Below, one piece after another: positions 1 through 8,549 of a stretch of DNA of 64,000 nt; position 1 is the first letter of the stretch, and each line of letters starts with the position of its first letter. The DNA is taken from assembly GCA_934636245.1 (NCBI GenBank), contig CAKUAI010000013.1:57304-121303 (forward strand). Reading direction: 5' to 3'. The notes under the pieces are model-generated. The model was not told the DNA's origin. It worked only from the letters and a program-made list of their open reading frames with translations, and did not search any database. Position numbers and translations under genes: made by a program. Source of the DNA: an uncultured Coriobacteriales bacterium (GTDB lineage Bacteria > Actinomycetota > Coriobacteriia > Coriobacteriales > UMGS124).

Positions 1-289
1 ACTCGTGCTCGGGGGCGTCTCCCACGACGCACTCCCCCACCGTGGCGTCGTCGGGCAGGGAGTCCTTCTGCCCGAGCACGCCCACGCGCGTGCCGCGCCT
101 CATAGTGACGCGGCCCGTGTCAGGCTCCAGGAGCCCAGAGACGATGTTGAGCAGCGTCGACTTGCCGTCGCCGTTCTTACCCACAATACCCGTGCGGTCG
201 CCCTCGGCGACACCCAGGCTGAGCCCGGTGAGCACGCGGCGGGTGGGATATTCCAAACTTACGTCTTCGCAGCTGATGAGAACGCCCAC
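1..289 (-). CDS. ABC-F family ATPase, N-terminal part (runs off the window)
   Basis: The first 96 codons of an ATP-binding cassette protein are visible; the rest lies beyond base 1. It opens with a GTG codon, placed 9 bases after an AAAGG-type ribosome site that lies inside the end of murJ. Residues about 4-40 form the first beta sheet and a Walker A loop reading GKNGDGKST. Further on, TMRRGTRVGVLGQ resembles the start of the Uup/EttA-type soluble ATPases, which have two cassettes and no membrane domain and act on ribosomes. The exact subfamily cannot be told from this part. The start lies 2 bases after the murJ stop, so the two genes are probably co-transcribed. Confidence 0.8.
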   Translation of the reverse strand, partial: MGVLISCEDVSLEYPTRRVLTGLSLGVAEGDRTGIVGKNGDGKSTLLNIVSGLLEPDTGRVTMRRGTRVGVLGQKDSLPDDATVGECVVGDAPEHE

Positions 290-290
290 G

Positions 291-2114
291 CTAGTTTGCC
301 TTTCTCGGAAGGAATCGGGCCACGATGCGGCCGATAAACGCACTGCCGGGGACATGGAACACCACGCCCAGGCCATAGGTCACGACAAGACTTGCAAGAC
401 CGCCCACGACGATGCACGCGAGCGCCCAGGGAATGCCGCCCGCCTCGATGGGCATGACGAAGGTCTGAAGCGCCCAGAGCAGCACCGCGCCCACGGCGGC
501 GCCGGCCGCACCCACGAGAAGCGAGGACACGAACGACCCCACAAGCGTCCCCAGTCCGATGCCGCCCAGACGCTTGCTCAGGTAGGCGTAGCACCAGAGG
601 GTCCCCAGGACAAAGAACGCGATCTGGGCAAGCGCGACGCCCGCCAGGCCGAAGCCACCCCAGGAACCGGCGCCCAGGCACAAAACGATGGTGAGCACGA
701 CTTGGACGACCGAAACGACGAGGTTGCACACCGCATACTGCTTCATGGCACGCAGCGCGCTGAAGACCTTCTGCATGAACAGGAAGCATGCATAGAACGG
801 CAGGCTCAGAGCCATGACGGCGAGGTAGCCGCTCACGAGGTCCACACTCGTCCAGTCGAAGCTGCCCGCGCGGAAGAGCGACACGAGCGGCACGGCAAAC
901 ACGATGAGGTAGAGCATGAAAGGCACCATGGAGAAGAAGTTCTGCTGGGTGCCCGAGACGATGGTGCGCCGTACCGCAGCGTCGTCGCGGTCGGCGACCA
1001 TGCCCGCAAGCTCGGTAAACAGCGTCGTGGTGACAGGCACCGCAAGGAACGCATACGGCAGCGTGAACCACTGACGGGCATAGTAGAGCACCGACGATCC
1101 CGCGTCGCTCACCGCCATGGCGGCGGCGTTCTGCACGCTCACCGTAGCAAACGAGCACAGCGTCACGAGGAGGGTGGGAATGCCCAGCGCAAGCGTCTCG
1201 CGCAGGGCGGGATCGTGCAGGTTGATGCGCCACGGCTTGAGATGCACGCCGTTCTTGGCAAGCGCGGGCACCTGCATCGCCATCTGCACGAACACGCCCA
1301 GGGGTGTTCCCACAGCCAGCACAAGCTTGGCGAAGTCGGGGTTGTCGGCCGACACGAAGTAGTACACGAACATCGCGAAGATGACGACGATGTTGTTGGC
1401 GATGGGCGCCGCCGAGCTCCAGAAGTAGTCGCTGCGAGAGTTGAGCAGGCCTCCGGCCACAGCCGACACACCGTAGAAGAGCAGCTGCACCGCAAAGAAC
1501 CGGAAGAAGTAGACGACGAGCTCGCGGTCGCCCGACGGGCTGAAGAACATCTGCGTCCACACGACCTGCGGGGCAAAAAGTGCGGCCAAAAGTGCCACGA
1601 CGCCCAAAAAGACCAGCACGATGCCCATGAGGGTGCTTGCGTATTGGTTCGCACGCTCCTCGCCCTCGCGTTTGCGCAGGCTCACGTACACGGGCAAGAA
1701 CGCCGTCACGAGCATGCCGCCCATGACAAGCTCGTAGAGCTGGTTGGGCAGGTTGCACGCCACCTGGTACGACGAGCTGAGCAGGGTCGTGCCCATCGCA
1801 AGGCCCATGGCCCATGTGCGGATGAAGCCCGTGATGCGCGAGATGGCCACACACACGCTGATGAGAAGCTGCGAGCGGCCCACGCGCGCCTGACGGGCAG
1901 ATTCCGACTCCGTCTCGGGCGAGGCCGTGTTCGCAGGCTGCTCAGAGACTCGCATGTGGGCGGGGGCAGCCGTCGAACCAGCCGCCACCCGGGCAGCGCC
2001 CGCGGCAACGCCCATATGCGCGGGATTCTTGGGAGGCTGTGGCGCGGGCTCCGTGGTGCCCGCGGGCCTCATGTGCCGGGGTACGTACTCCTCGTGCTCC
2101 GACACCCGCATCAT
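291..2114 (-). CDS. murJ: lipid II flippase MurJ (MviN family)
   Basis: A 607-residue polytopic membrane protein of the MviN/MurJ family, which flips the peptidoglycan precursor lipid II to the outer face of the membrane. The core begins near residue 80 with RSQLLISVCVAISRITGF, followed by PNQLYELVMGGMLVTAFLPVY, both typical of the family, and then many hydrophobic helices. In front of the first helix is an unusual tail of about 78 residues rich in Pro, Ala and Glu, in which MRVSE occurs twice. The start ATG overlaps the ybaK stop (ATGA). A second ATG one codon later has better spacing from the GGAGG site. A much later start is possible but no better ribosome site was seen. Confidence 0.93.
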   Translation of the reverse strand: MMRVSEHEEYVPRHMRPAGTTEPAPQPPKNPAHMGVAAGAARVAAGSTAAPAHMRVSEQPANTASPETESESARQARVGRSQLLISVCVAISRITGFIRTWAMGLAMGTTLLSSSYQVACNLPNQLYELVMGGMLVTAFLPVYVSLRKREGEERANQYASTLMGIVLVFLGVVALLAALFAPQVVWTQMFFSPSGDRELVVYFFRFFAVQLLFYGVSAVAGGLLNSRSDYFWSSAAPIANNIVVIFAMFVYYFVSADNPDFAKLVLAVGTPLGVFVQMAMQVPALAKNGVHLKPWRINLHDPALRETLALGIPTLLVTLCSFATVSVQNAAAMAVSDAGSSVLYYARQWFTLPYAFLAVPVTTTLFTELAGMVADRDDAAVRRTIVSGTQQNFFSMVPFMLYLIVFAVPLVSLFRAGSFDWTSVDLVSGYLAVMALSLPFYACFLFMQKVFSALRAMKQYAVCNLVVSVVQVVLTIVLCLGAGSWGGFGLAGVALAQIAFFVLGTLWCYAYLSKRLGGIGLGTLVGSFVSSLLVGAAGAAVGAVLLWALQTFVMPIEAGGIPWALACIVVGGLASLVVTYGLGVVFHVPGSAFIGRIVARFLPRKAN

Positions 2115-2617
2115 CCCTCCACCAAATCGAGAAACGCCGCATGGCAGAAGTTCGCGAGCTCCACAGGGTCGAGGACAAGCTTCGCGCCGATCTTGCCACC
2201 CGAAATCGAGATGCGGTCAAAGAGCTGCGCGGTCTCGTCGATGAACGTGGGGAACTCTTTCTTCATGCCCAACGGCGACGTGCCGCCGCGCACATACCCG
2301 GTCACCGCCGGCAGGTCATGCCAGTTGAGCAGTGCCAACGATTTCTCGCCTGCCGCACGCGCCGCCTTTTTGAGGTCGAGCTCGCAGGCGACGGGAATGC
2401 AGAAGACCGAGTAGGTCTTGCGCGGCGAGACACACACGAGCGTCTTGAAGCTGGCGTCGGGATCCTCGCCCGTGGCAAGCGCGACGCGCACGCCAATGCC
2501 CGTGCTCGTCTCGTCTTCCACCTCGTAGGCAAGGTACTCATAGGCGATACCCGCGTTGTCGAGCGCTCGCATGGCGTTGGTTTTCGAGCCTGCTTGCTCG
2601 CGTTTACCGCGCGTCAT
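2111..2617 (-). CDS. ybaK: Cys-tRNA(Pro)/Cys-tRNA(Cys) deacylase, YbaK/EbsC family
   Basis: 168 residues, the normal length for the YbaK editing domain. These free-standing proteins hydrolyse misacylated Cys-tRNA(Pro). Recognisable stretches are the opening RALDNAGIAYEYLAYE, the central FKTLVCVS with KTYSVFCIPV, and the glycine-rich GYVRGGTSPLGMKKEFPTF, which lines the active pocket in the family. The gene overlaps uvrA upstream and murJ downstream by 4 bases each (ATGA), so translation is probably coupled. Its ribosome site AAGG lies inside the last codons of uvrA. Confidence 0.93.
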   Translation of the reverse strand: MTRGKREQAGSKTNAMRALDNAGIAYEYLAYEVEDETSTGIGVRVALATGEDPDASFKTLVCVSPRKTYSVFCIPVACELDLKKAARAAGEKSLALLNWHDLPAVTGYVRGGTSPLGMKKEFPTFIDETAQLFDRISISGGKIGAKLVLDPVELANFCHAAFLDLVEG

Positions 2618-5484
2618 TGCATACGTCCTTCCATGCGGGCGCGGTCACGCTCAAGAATGGGCGCAAGGAACCGTCCCGTGATGCTCTCGGGAACCGCGCA
2701 AACCTCCTCGGGGGTGCCGGTCGCGACAATCGTGCCGCCACCATCGCCGCCCTCGGGGCCGAGGTCGATTATATGGTCGGCCACCTTGATGACGTCGAGG
2801 TTGTGCTCGATGACGAGCACCGTGTTGCCGGCGTCGACAAGACGCTGCAGCACAATGAGAAGCTGGCGAACGTCCTCGAAGTGCAGGCCCGTGGTGGGCT
2901 CGTCAAGAATGTAGAACGTCTTGCCCGTCTGCCTGCGGTGCAGCTCCTTGGCAAGCTTCACGCGCTGCGCCTCGCCGCCCGAAAGCGTCGTGGCGGGCTG
3001 GCCCAAACGCACGTATCCCAGCCCCACGTCGTGCAGAGTCTGGAGCTTGCGCTTGATGGAAGGGATGGCCGCAAAGAAGACAAGGGCCTCCTCAACGGTC
3101 ATCTCGAGCACGTCGGAGATCGACTTGCCGCGGTAGAGCACCTGGAGCGTCTCGCGGTTGTAACGCTTGCCGCCGCACTGCTCGCAGGGCACGTACACGT
3201 CGGGCAGGAAGTGCATTTCGATCTTGATCTGGCCGTCGCCCTTGCACGCCTCGCAGCGTCCACCCGACACGTTGAAGCTGAAACGGCCGGGAGCGTAGCC
3301 GCGAGCCTTGGACTCCGGGACGCTCGCAAAGAGGTTGCGCAGGTCGTCCCACAGGCCGATGTAGGTGGCAGGGTTCGAGCGCGGCGTGCGTCCGATGGGG
3401 GTCTGGTCGATGTCGATGACCTTGTCGATGAGCTCGAGACCCTCGAGACCCTTGTGGGGGCCGACGGGGCGCATGGAGCGCTGGATGGCGTTGGTGAGCG
3501 CAGGGGCCAGCGTGTCGGTGACCAGCGAGCTCTTGCCCGAACCGGAGACGCCCGTCACCACCGTGAGGGTGCCGATGGGAACGCTCACGGTGACGTCCTT
3601 GAGGTTGTTCGCAGTGGCGCCGCGCAGCGTGATGGAGCCGCGCTCAGGATGGCGGCGCTCCTCGGGCAGCTCGATCATGCGCGATCCGCGCAGGTAAGCG
3701 CCTGTGAGTGACTCAGACGAGGCGGCAATTTGAGCAGGCGTGCCGGCTGCAACCACCTGGCCTCCGCGCTCGCCTGCACCCGGGCCCATGTCCACCACGA
3801 AGTCGGCCGCACGGATGGTGTCCTCGTCGTGCTCCACCACCACGACCGTGTTGCCCAGGTCGCGCAGGTGACGCAGCGTGGCGATGAGGCGGTCGTTGTC
3901 TCGCTGGTGAAGGCCGATGCTCGGCTCGTCGAGGATGTAGAGCACGCCCATGAGGCCGGCGCCGATCTGCGTGGCCAGGCGGATGCGCTGCGCCTCGCCG
4001 CCCGAAAGCGTCGTGGCGGAACGCTCAAGTGTGAGATAGCCCAGGCCCACGTCCACCAGGAAGCGCAGGCGCTCCACAATCTCCTTGACGATGCGCGCGC
4101 CGATGAAGCTCTCGCGCTCGGTCAGGGTGAGACCCTCGAAGAATGCGAGAGCGTCCCTCGTGGACATGCAACACACGTCGTAGATGGACTTGTCGCCCAC
4201 CGTGACGGCAAGGATCTCGGGCTTGAGGCGCGCGCCATGGCACGAGGAGCAGGGCTGCTCGATGATGAACGGCTCAATGCGCTCGCGCAGCTTCTCGTTG
4301 TCCGACTCGGTGTAGCGCGTCATCAAAATGTTCGCAAGGCCCGGGAAGGTCGCCTGCCAGCCTGTGTCGCGCCCGTCGAGCGTGCGATAGGAAACGTCGA
4401 TCTTCTTGTCGCCCAAGCCCTCGATGAACACCGTGCGGTCGGCCGGGGAGATCTCGTTCCAGGTGACGTCGGGGTCATAGCCCAGATGCACGGCAACAGC
4501 GTCGAGCACCTGCGGCCAATAGTTGCTCATGTTGAAGATGTTGCCCAGGGCACCGTGGCCGATGGGCTTGTCGGGCGCGCTCACCAGGTGGTCGACGTCG
4601 ATGACGCGATGGACGCCCAGGCCGTCGCACTCAGGGCACGCGCCGTAGGGGGCGTTGAACGAGAAATCACGCGGCTGCAGGTCGTCGATGGAGTGGCCGT
4701 GCTGGGGGCACGCCAGGGCAAGCGAGTATTCGAGCAGCTCGCCGGGGCGCTCCCCTTCCTCCATGAGCCAGACGGCGACGTTGCCCTGAGCCAGGCGCGT
4801 CGCCGTCTCGACGGCTTGGGCGATGCGGCCCAGCGACCCGTCCTTGACGGCGATGCGGTCGACGACGACCTCGATGGTGTGCTTGAACTTCTTGTCGAGC
4901 GTCACATTTTCCTGGTCGTCGAGACGAATGACCTCGCCGTCGACGCGCACGCGGGCAAAGCCCTCGGCACGCAGGTCCTCGAAAAGCTTCGTGTACTCGC
5001 CCTTGCGGCCGCGCACGACGGGCGCCAGAACCAGCGCCTTGCGGCCTTCAGCGGCCTGGGCGATCTTGTCGGCGACCTGGTCGGTCGTCTGGCGCTCGAT
5101 GACGCGCCCGCACTCAGGGCAGTGCGGCGTGCCGATGCGAGCATACAGAAGTCGCAGGTAGTCGTAGATTTCCGTCACTGTGCCCACGGTGGAGCGGGGG
5201 TTTTTCGACGTCGTCTTCTGGTCGATGGAGACAGCCGGGGACAGACCCTCGATACTGTCGACATCGGGCTTGTCCATCTGTCCCAAGAACATGCGGGCAT
5301 AGCTCGAGAGCGACTCGACATAGCGGCGCTGACCCTCGGCGAAAATGGTGTCGAAGGCCAGCGAGCTCTTGCCCGAACCAGAAAGGCCCGTGATGACCAC
5401 GAGCTTGTCGCGGGGAATCTCAAGCGAGACGTCCTTGAGGTTGTGCTCGCGCGCGCCTCGGATGACGATGTTTTCTTGTGTCAT
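2614..5484 (-). CDS. uvrA: excinuclease ABC subunit UvrA
   Basis: Damage-recognition ATPase of nucleotide excision repair, 956 residues, the usual length. It has two ABC cassettes: the first Walker A is GLSGSGKSS near residue 33 and the second is GVSGSGKSS in the C-terminal half, each followed by an LSGGEAQR signature. Zinc-module cysteines appear as CPECG, CSSCHG, and CEACKGDG with CEQCGGKRY. I start at the ATG giving MTQENIVIRG because an AGAGGTG ribosome site lies about 8 bases upstream; the 13 extra residues of the longer reading frame have no such support. No LexA box is visible in the short upstream gap. Confidence 0.97.
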   Translation of the reverse strand: MTQENIVIRGAREHNLKDVSLEIPRDKLVVITGLSGSGKSSLAFDTIFAEGQRRYVESLSSYARMFLGQMDKPDVDSIEGLSPAVSIDQKTTSKNPRSTVGTVTEIYDYLRLLYARIGTPHCPECGRVIERQTTDQVADKIAQAAEGRKALVLAPVVRGRKGEYTKLFEDLRAEGFARVRVDGEVIRLDDQENVTLDKKFKHTIEVVVDRIAVKDGSLGRIAQAVETATRLAQGNVAVWLMEEGERPGELLEYSLALACPQHGHSIDDLQPRDFSFNAPYGACPECDGLGVHRVIDVDHLVSAPDKPIGHGALGNIFNMSNYWPQVLDAVAVHLGYDPDVTWNEISPADRTVFIEGLGDKKIDVSYRTLDGRDTGWQATFPGLANILMTRYTESDNEKLRERIEPFIIEQPCSSCHGARLKPEILAVTVGDKSIYDVCCMSTRDALAFFEGLTLTERESFIGARIVKEIVERLRFLVDVGLGYLTLERSATTLSGGEAQRIRLATQIGAGLMGVLYILDEPSIGLHQRDNDRLIATLRHLRDLGNTVVVVEHDEDTIRAADFVVDMGPGAGERGGQVVAAGTPAQIAASSESLTGAYLRGSRMIELPEERRHPERGSITLRGATANNLKDVTVSVPIGTLTVVTGVSGSGKSSLVTDTLAPALTNAIQRSMRPVGPHKGLEGLELIDKVIDIDQTPIGRTPRSNPATYIGLWDDLRNLFASVPESKARGYAPGRFSFNVSGGRCEACKGDGQIKIEMHFLPDVYVPCEQCGGKRYNRETLQVLYRGKSISDVLEMTVEEALVFFAAIPSIKRKLQTLHDVGLGYVRLGQPATTLSGGEAQRVKLAKELHRRQTGKTFYILDEPTTGLHFEDVRQLLIVLQRLVDAGNTVLVIEHNLDVIKVADHIIDLGPEGGDGGGTIVATGTPEEVCAVPESITGRFLAPILERDRARMEGRMQ

Positions 5485-5507
5485 TGCATGCACCTCTAAT
5501 TGCAACA

Positions 5508-5528
5508 GGCGCGTGGGAACCACGCGCC
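5508..5528 (-). terminator. GC-rich hairpin between the flavoprotein gene and uvrA
   Basis: A perfect 9-bp stem (GGCGCGTGG / CCACGCGCC) with a 3-base loop follows the stop codon of the flavoprotein gene at 5539. No run of U follows, so it may be a weak terminator or a processing stem rather than a strong stop. It leaves very little room for a separate uvrA promoter. Confidence 0.5.
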
Positions 5529-5538
5529 CGGAAAGAGC

Positions 5539-7203
5539 CTAACGGGCGTTGGCGGCGCGAACCACGGCGGCGGCGCAACGCAGGCCGTCAGCCGCGGCGC
5601 TCATGATGCCGCCAGCATAGCCCGCTCCCTCACCGCAGGGGTACAGGCCCTCGACGTCGACGCTCACGAGGTCGTCGGAGCGGCGCACGATGCGCACGGG
5701 CGACGAGGAGCGCGTCTCCACACCGGTGAGCACGGCGTCCATGCGGTCGAATCCCTCAAGGCGCTTGGCGAAGATGGGGACGGCCGCACGAAGCGCGCGG
5801 TCAACGAAATCAGGCAGGCACTTGCCGACGCTGCCCCACTTCACGCCCAGAGGATAGGTGGGCTGAACATGGCCTGCGCCGCGCGAGGCGACCTTGGCGC
5901 GGAAATCGGTCAGGAGCTGGGCGGGCGCCTTGTAATCCCCGCCGCCGGCCACGAAGGCGGCCTGCTCGCAGCGGCGCTGGAGGGCGACGCCGGCAAGCGG
6001 GTCGTCGACGATACCGGGGATGTCCTCGGGAAGGACGTTGGCCAGAAAGCCGGAGTTGGCGTTGCGGCCGTCGCGGGCAAACTCGCTCATGCCGTTCGTG
6101 ACGACGCCGCCCTCCTCGCTGGCCGCGGCCACGATCGTGCCGCCGGGGCACATGCAGAAGCTGTAAACGCCCCTGCCGTCCTTGAGGTGGCAGCTGAGCT
6201 TGTAGGAGGCCACGGGCAGCGCGTCACTGTTGGCGATGCCGCCGTACTGGACCTTGTTGATCATGTTCTGGGGATGCTCGATGCGCACACCCATGGAGAA
6301 GACCTTGGGTTCGAGGGTGAGACCCTGCTCTTTGAGCTGGGAGAACACATCGCGGGCCGAATGTCCGCACGCGAGAATCGCCTGGGAGCAGCGGATCTCC
6401 TCAAACTTGGCGGGGCGGCCGGGTGCCTCGACGGCCACACGCACACCTGCAAGGCAGCCCTGCTCGACGACGAGCTCGCACATCCTCGTGTACCAGCGCA
6501 CCTCTCCGCCGGCCTCGCGGATACGCTCGACGAGCTTGTCCACCACGCCGGGAAGCACGTCGCTTCCGATGTGGGGCATCGCCTGCCAGAGGATGTCGGA
6601 GGACGCACCTGCCTCGACAAAGGTTTTGAGAATCCAGGCATGCTCAGGGGCGTTCGTGCCCGTGGTGAGCTTGCCGTCGGAGAAGGTGCCGGCACCGCCT
6701 GCGCCAAACTGGATGTTGCTCTGCGTGTTGAGCTTGCCGGTTGCGGCAAACTTCGCCACGTCGCGGCTGCGCTGCTCGGCAGGGGCGCCGCGCTCGATGA
6801 GGATGGGCGCCATACCCGCCTGGGCCAAGCTGAGCGCGGCAAACAGGCCCGCAGGGCCAGCGCCCACAACGACGGGACGCGCGACCGTGTGACCGGCCTC
6901 GAGCTTGGGAGCCTCGTAAGAGGCCTCCTTGGCAAGCACGACATCATTGGTCGCAAGGCTTGCAACAAGACGCTCTTCGCAAGCAGCGCCCTCATGCAAC
7001 GAGGCGCGCACGCTCGCGACATAGTGGACGTCGCCGCGCTTGCGGGCGTCCACGGCGCGGCGAGCCACGCTGCAGGCGTCGATGTCGGAGACGTCGACCC
7101 CCAGCTTGCGGCTCACAGCCAGGCGAAGCAGGTCGGCGTCGTAGGCGACGCCCGTCGCCTTGCCACCGGAAAGGGCGAGCTTGAGGTTGCGTATCTCGAT
7201 CAT
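5539..7203 (-). CDS. FAD-dependent dehydrogenase, COG2509-like
   Basis: A 554-residue flavoprotein of the uncharacterised FAD-dependent dehydrogenase family often labelled COG2509. A roughly 90-residue N-terminal domain precedes the dinucleotide-binding motif VVGAGPAGLFAALSLAQAG. Later family blocks are NIQFGAGGAGTFSDGKL, MCPGGTIVAAASEEGGVV, GVKWGSVGKCLPDFVDRAL and the C-terminal FAD loop LYPCGEGAGYAGGIMSAA. Its substrate is unknown. The ATG follows an AGGGAG ribosome site. The upstream 120 bases form a complex RNA fold, described separately, so expression may be controlled at that level. It sits between a second flavoprotein gene and uvrA, both on the same strand. Confidence 0.85.
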   Translation of the reverse strand: MIEIRNLKLALSGGKATGVAYDADLLRLAVSRKLGVDVSDIDACSVARRAVDARKRGDVHYVASVRASLHEGAACEERLVASLATNDVVLAKEASYEAPKLEAGHTVARPVVVGAGPAGLFAALSLAQAGMAPILIERGAPAEQRSRDVAKFAATGKLNTQSNIQFGAGGAGTFSDGKLTTGTNAPEHAWILKTFVEAGASSDILWQAMPHIGSDVLPGVVDKLVERIREAGGEVRWYTRMCELVVEQGCLAGVRVAVEAPGRPAKFEEIRCSQAILACGHSARDVFSQLKEQGLTLEPKVFSMGVRIEHPQNMINKVQYGGIANSDALPVASYKLSCHLKDGRGVYSFCMCPGGTIVAAASEEGGVVTNGMSEFARDGRNANSGFLANVLPEDIPGIVDDPLAGVALQRRCEQAAFVAGGGDYKAPAQLLTDFRAKVASRGAGHVQPTYPLGVKWGSVGKCLPDFVDRALRAAVPIFAKRLEGFDRMDAVLTGVETRSSSPVRIVRRSDDLVSVDVEGLYPCGEGAGYAGGIMSAAADGLRCAAAVVRAANAR

Positions 7204-7327
7204 CAGCGCTCCCTGTAAAATTAGCGGGGAGCTGCTACGACCAGACCGCCGAAGACGGTGCGTGACTCGCGCACATCATCCTCAACCGCCTCATCGCAGC
7301 AGCTCCCGAGTTGCTATCACGACAGTC
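7204..7327 (-). ncRNA. highly structured 5' leader of the COG2509-like gene, family unknown
   Basis: The whole gap between the two flavoprotein genes folds. A 14-bp helix pairs 7307-7294 (GGGAGCTGCTGCGA) with 7240-7227 (TCGTAGCAGCTCCC), with one G-U pair. It encloses a GTGCG/CGCAC hairpin (7274-7258) and a UUCG-capped hairpin (7258-7246). The segment 7259-7254 (ACCGTC) can pair with either of two identical hexamers, GGCGGT at 7290-7285 or at 7250-7245, so two folds exclude each other. A small CACGA/TCGTG hairpin lies 5' of the main helix. A possible -10 TATCAT lies at 7339-7334. The helix ends about 24 bases before the start codon. It does not show the hallmark sequences of FMN, SAM, TPP, cobalamin or fluoride riboswitches as I know them. 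Confidence 0.6.
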
Positions 7328-7331
7328 GTGC

Positions 7332-8522
7332 CTATGATACCGCGCTTGCCCTTCCTGCGTGCATGCCGCTGGCCCAAGCCCACGCCAGGTTCAATCCACC
7401 GCACATGCCGTCCACATCAAGGGCCTCGCCGCAGACGAAAAGCCCGGGCACATCGGCGCATGCAAACGTGAACGGATCCACCTGAGAGGTCGCGATGCCG
7501 CCGCGCGTGACCTGGGCCTGGTCGCCCTCCATGAGGGATTCGACGCGGAATTCCCACCTCTTCAGCAGGCCGCAGAGTCTGTCGACGTCGCAGGGTCGAT
7601 CGCCGGCACGGCCGCACACGCGCTCCATCAGGTGCGCGGCAACCTTGGGCTGGACAGTGCCGTCGAGCAAGTGCAGGCGCGCAAATGCCACATCGCCCGA
7701 GGCCTCGGCGGCCTCGACGCGGCGCAGCAGGTCACGGCGCAGTTCATCCTCGCCCATCTCAGGAGCAAGGTCTATCGAAAGCCGGTCGCCCGGATGGGCA
7801 TAGCGCGAGGCGTCGAAGACGACGATGCCCGAAACGCCGTACTTGCGCATAAGCACCTCGCCCATCTCGCTGAACACGGGCTCTCCTACATGCTCCACGC
7901 TGACGCGGCAGGTGAAGCGCGCGCCGTCGAGGTCGCGGGCGGGCTTGGGAGAGGTCTCGATGGGGCACAGGACGCGCGTCTGCGAGCAGAGCTCGAGGTC
8001 GCACAGGTCGGCAAGCAAGCCGGCCGACTGGCCGCCTGCGCACCACACCACCTTGTCAGCCTCAAACGTCTGGCCATCCTCTAACTCGACGCTCCAGCGT
8101 CCTCCACTGCAGGCAACCGAGCTCACGCGCGACTCAATCCACAGACGCACGCCCAGCTCGTCGATGCGATTGAGCAGCACGTCGAGCACCGACGCGGCAC
8201 AGCGCGAACGGGGGAAGTAGCGCCCCTCCTCGTCGCAGGTGTGCCACAGGCCCAGGCGCTCGAAGAAGCTGAGGACCTCGGGCACGGGGCCGTCCGCACA
8301 CGCCTCAAAGGCACGCTGGACAAATGTCGGGTCGTTGTAGCGCTCGCACCCAAGGTCGGCGTTGCAGAAGTTGCAGCGGCCGTTGCCTGAGGCCATGATG
8401 GAGCGTCCAGGGCGGGGGCCTGCCTCAAAGACAGAAACGGACGCCCCGGACTCGGCTGCGGCGATTGCGCAAGCCAAGCCCGAGGCGCCGGCCCCCACGA
8501 CGATGATGTGGGGAGAGTTCAT
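7332..8522 (-). CDS. HI0933-family flavoprotein (BaiN-like NAD(P)/FAD oxidoreductase)
   Basis: A 396-residue flavoprotein. The N-terminal Rossmann motif is IIVVGAGASGLACAIAAA and is followed by the family signature ASGNGRCNFCNADL. The C terminus has LFVCGEALDVDGMCGGLNLAWA, the second FAD contact. Members are named for HI0933 and for BaiN, proposed to reduce bile-acid intermediates, but most have no proven substrate and none is claimed here. The gene starts 27 bases after the mrp stop with a TAAGGA ribosome site, so mrp and this gene probably form one operon. A weak promoter for the next gene may overlap its stop codon. Confidence 0.88.
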   Translation of the reverse strand: MNSPHIIVVGAGASGLACAIAAAESGASVSVFEAGPRPGRSIMASGNGRCNFCNADLGCERYNDPTFVQRAFEACADGPVPEVLSFFERLGLWHTCDEEGRYFPRSRCAASVLDVLLNRIDELGVRLWIESRVSSVACSGGRWSVELEDGQTFEADKVVWCAGGQSAGLLADLCDLELCSQTRVLCPIETSPKPARDLDGARFTCRVSVEHVGEPVFSEMGEVLMRKYGVSGIVVFDASRYAHPGDRLSIDLAPEMGEDELRRDLLRRVEAAEASGDVAFARLHLLDGTVQPKVAAHLMERVCGRAGDRPCDVDRLCGLLKRWEFRVESLMEGDQAQVTRGGIATSQVDPFTFACADVPGLFVCGEALDVDGMCGGLNLAWAWASGMHAGRASAVS

Positions 8523-8549
8523 ATCAATCCTTACTGAAAGCCGGGGCCG

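Noticed and set aside
42..2414. 790-codon plus-strand frame over murJ
   Set aside because: Arg/His-rich translation and no ribosome site; murJ and ybaK on the other strand are clear.
7204..7327. Small SRP RNA as identity of the structured leader
   Set aside because: The conserved SRP apical sequence with GGAAGG...AGCAG is absent, and the RNA ends next to a start codon.
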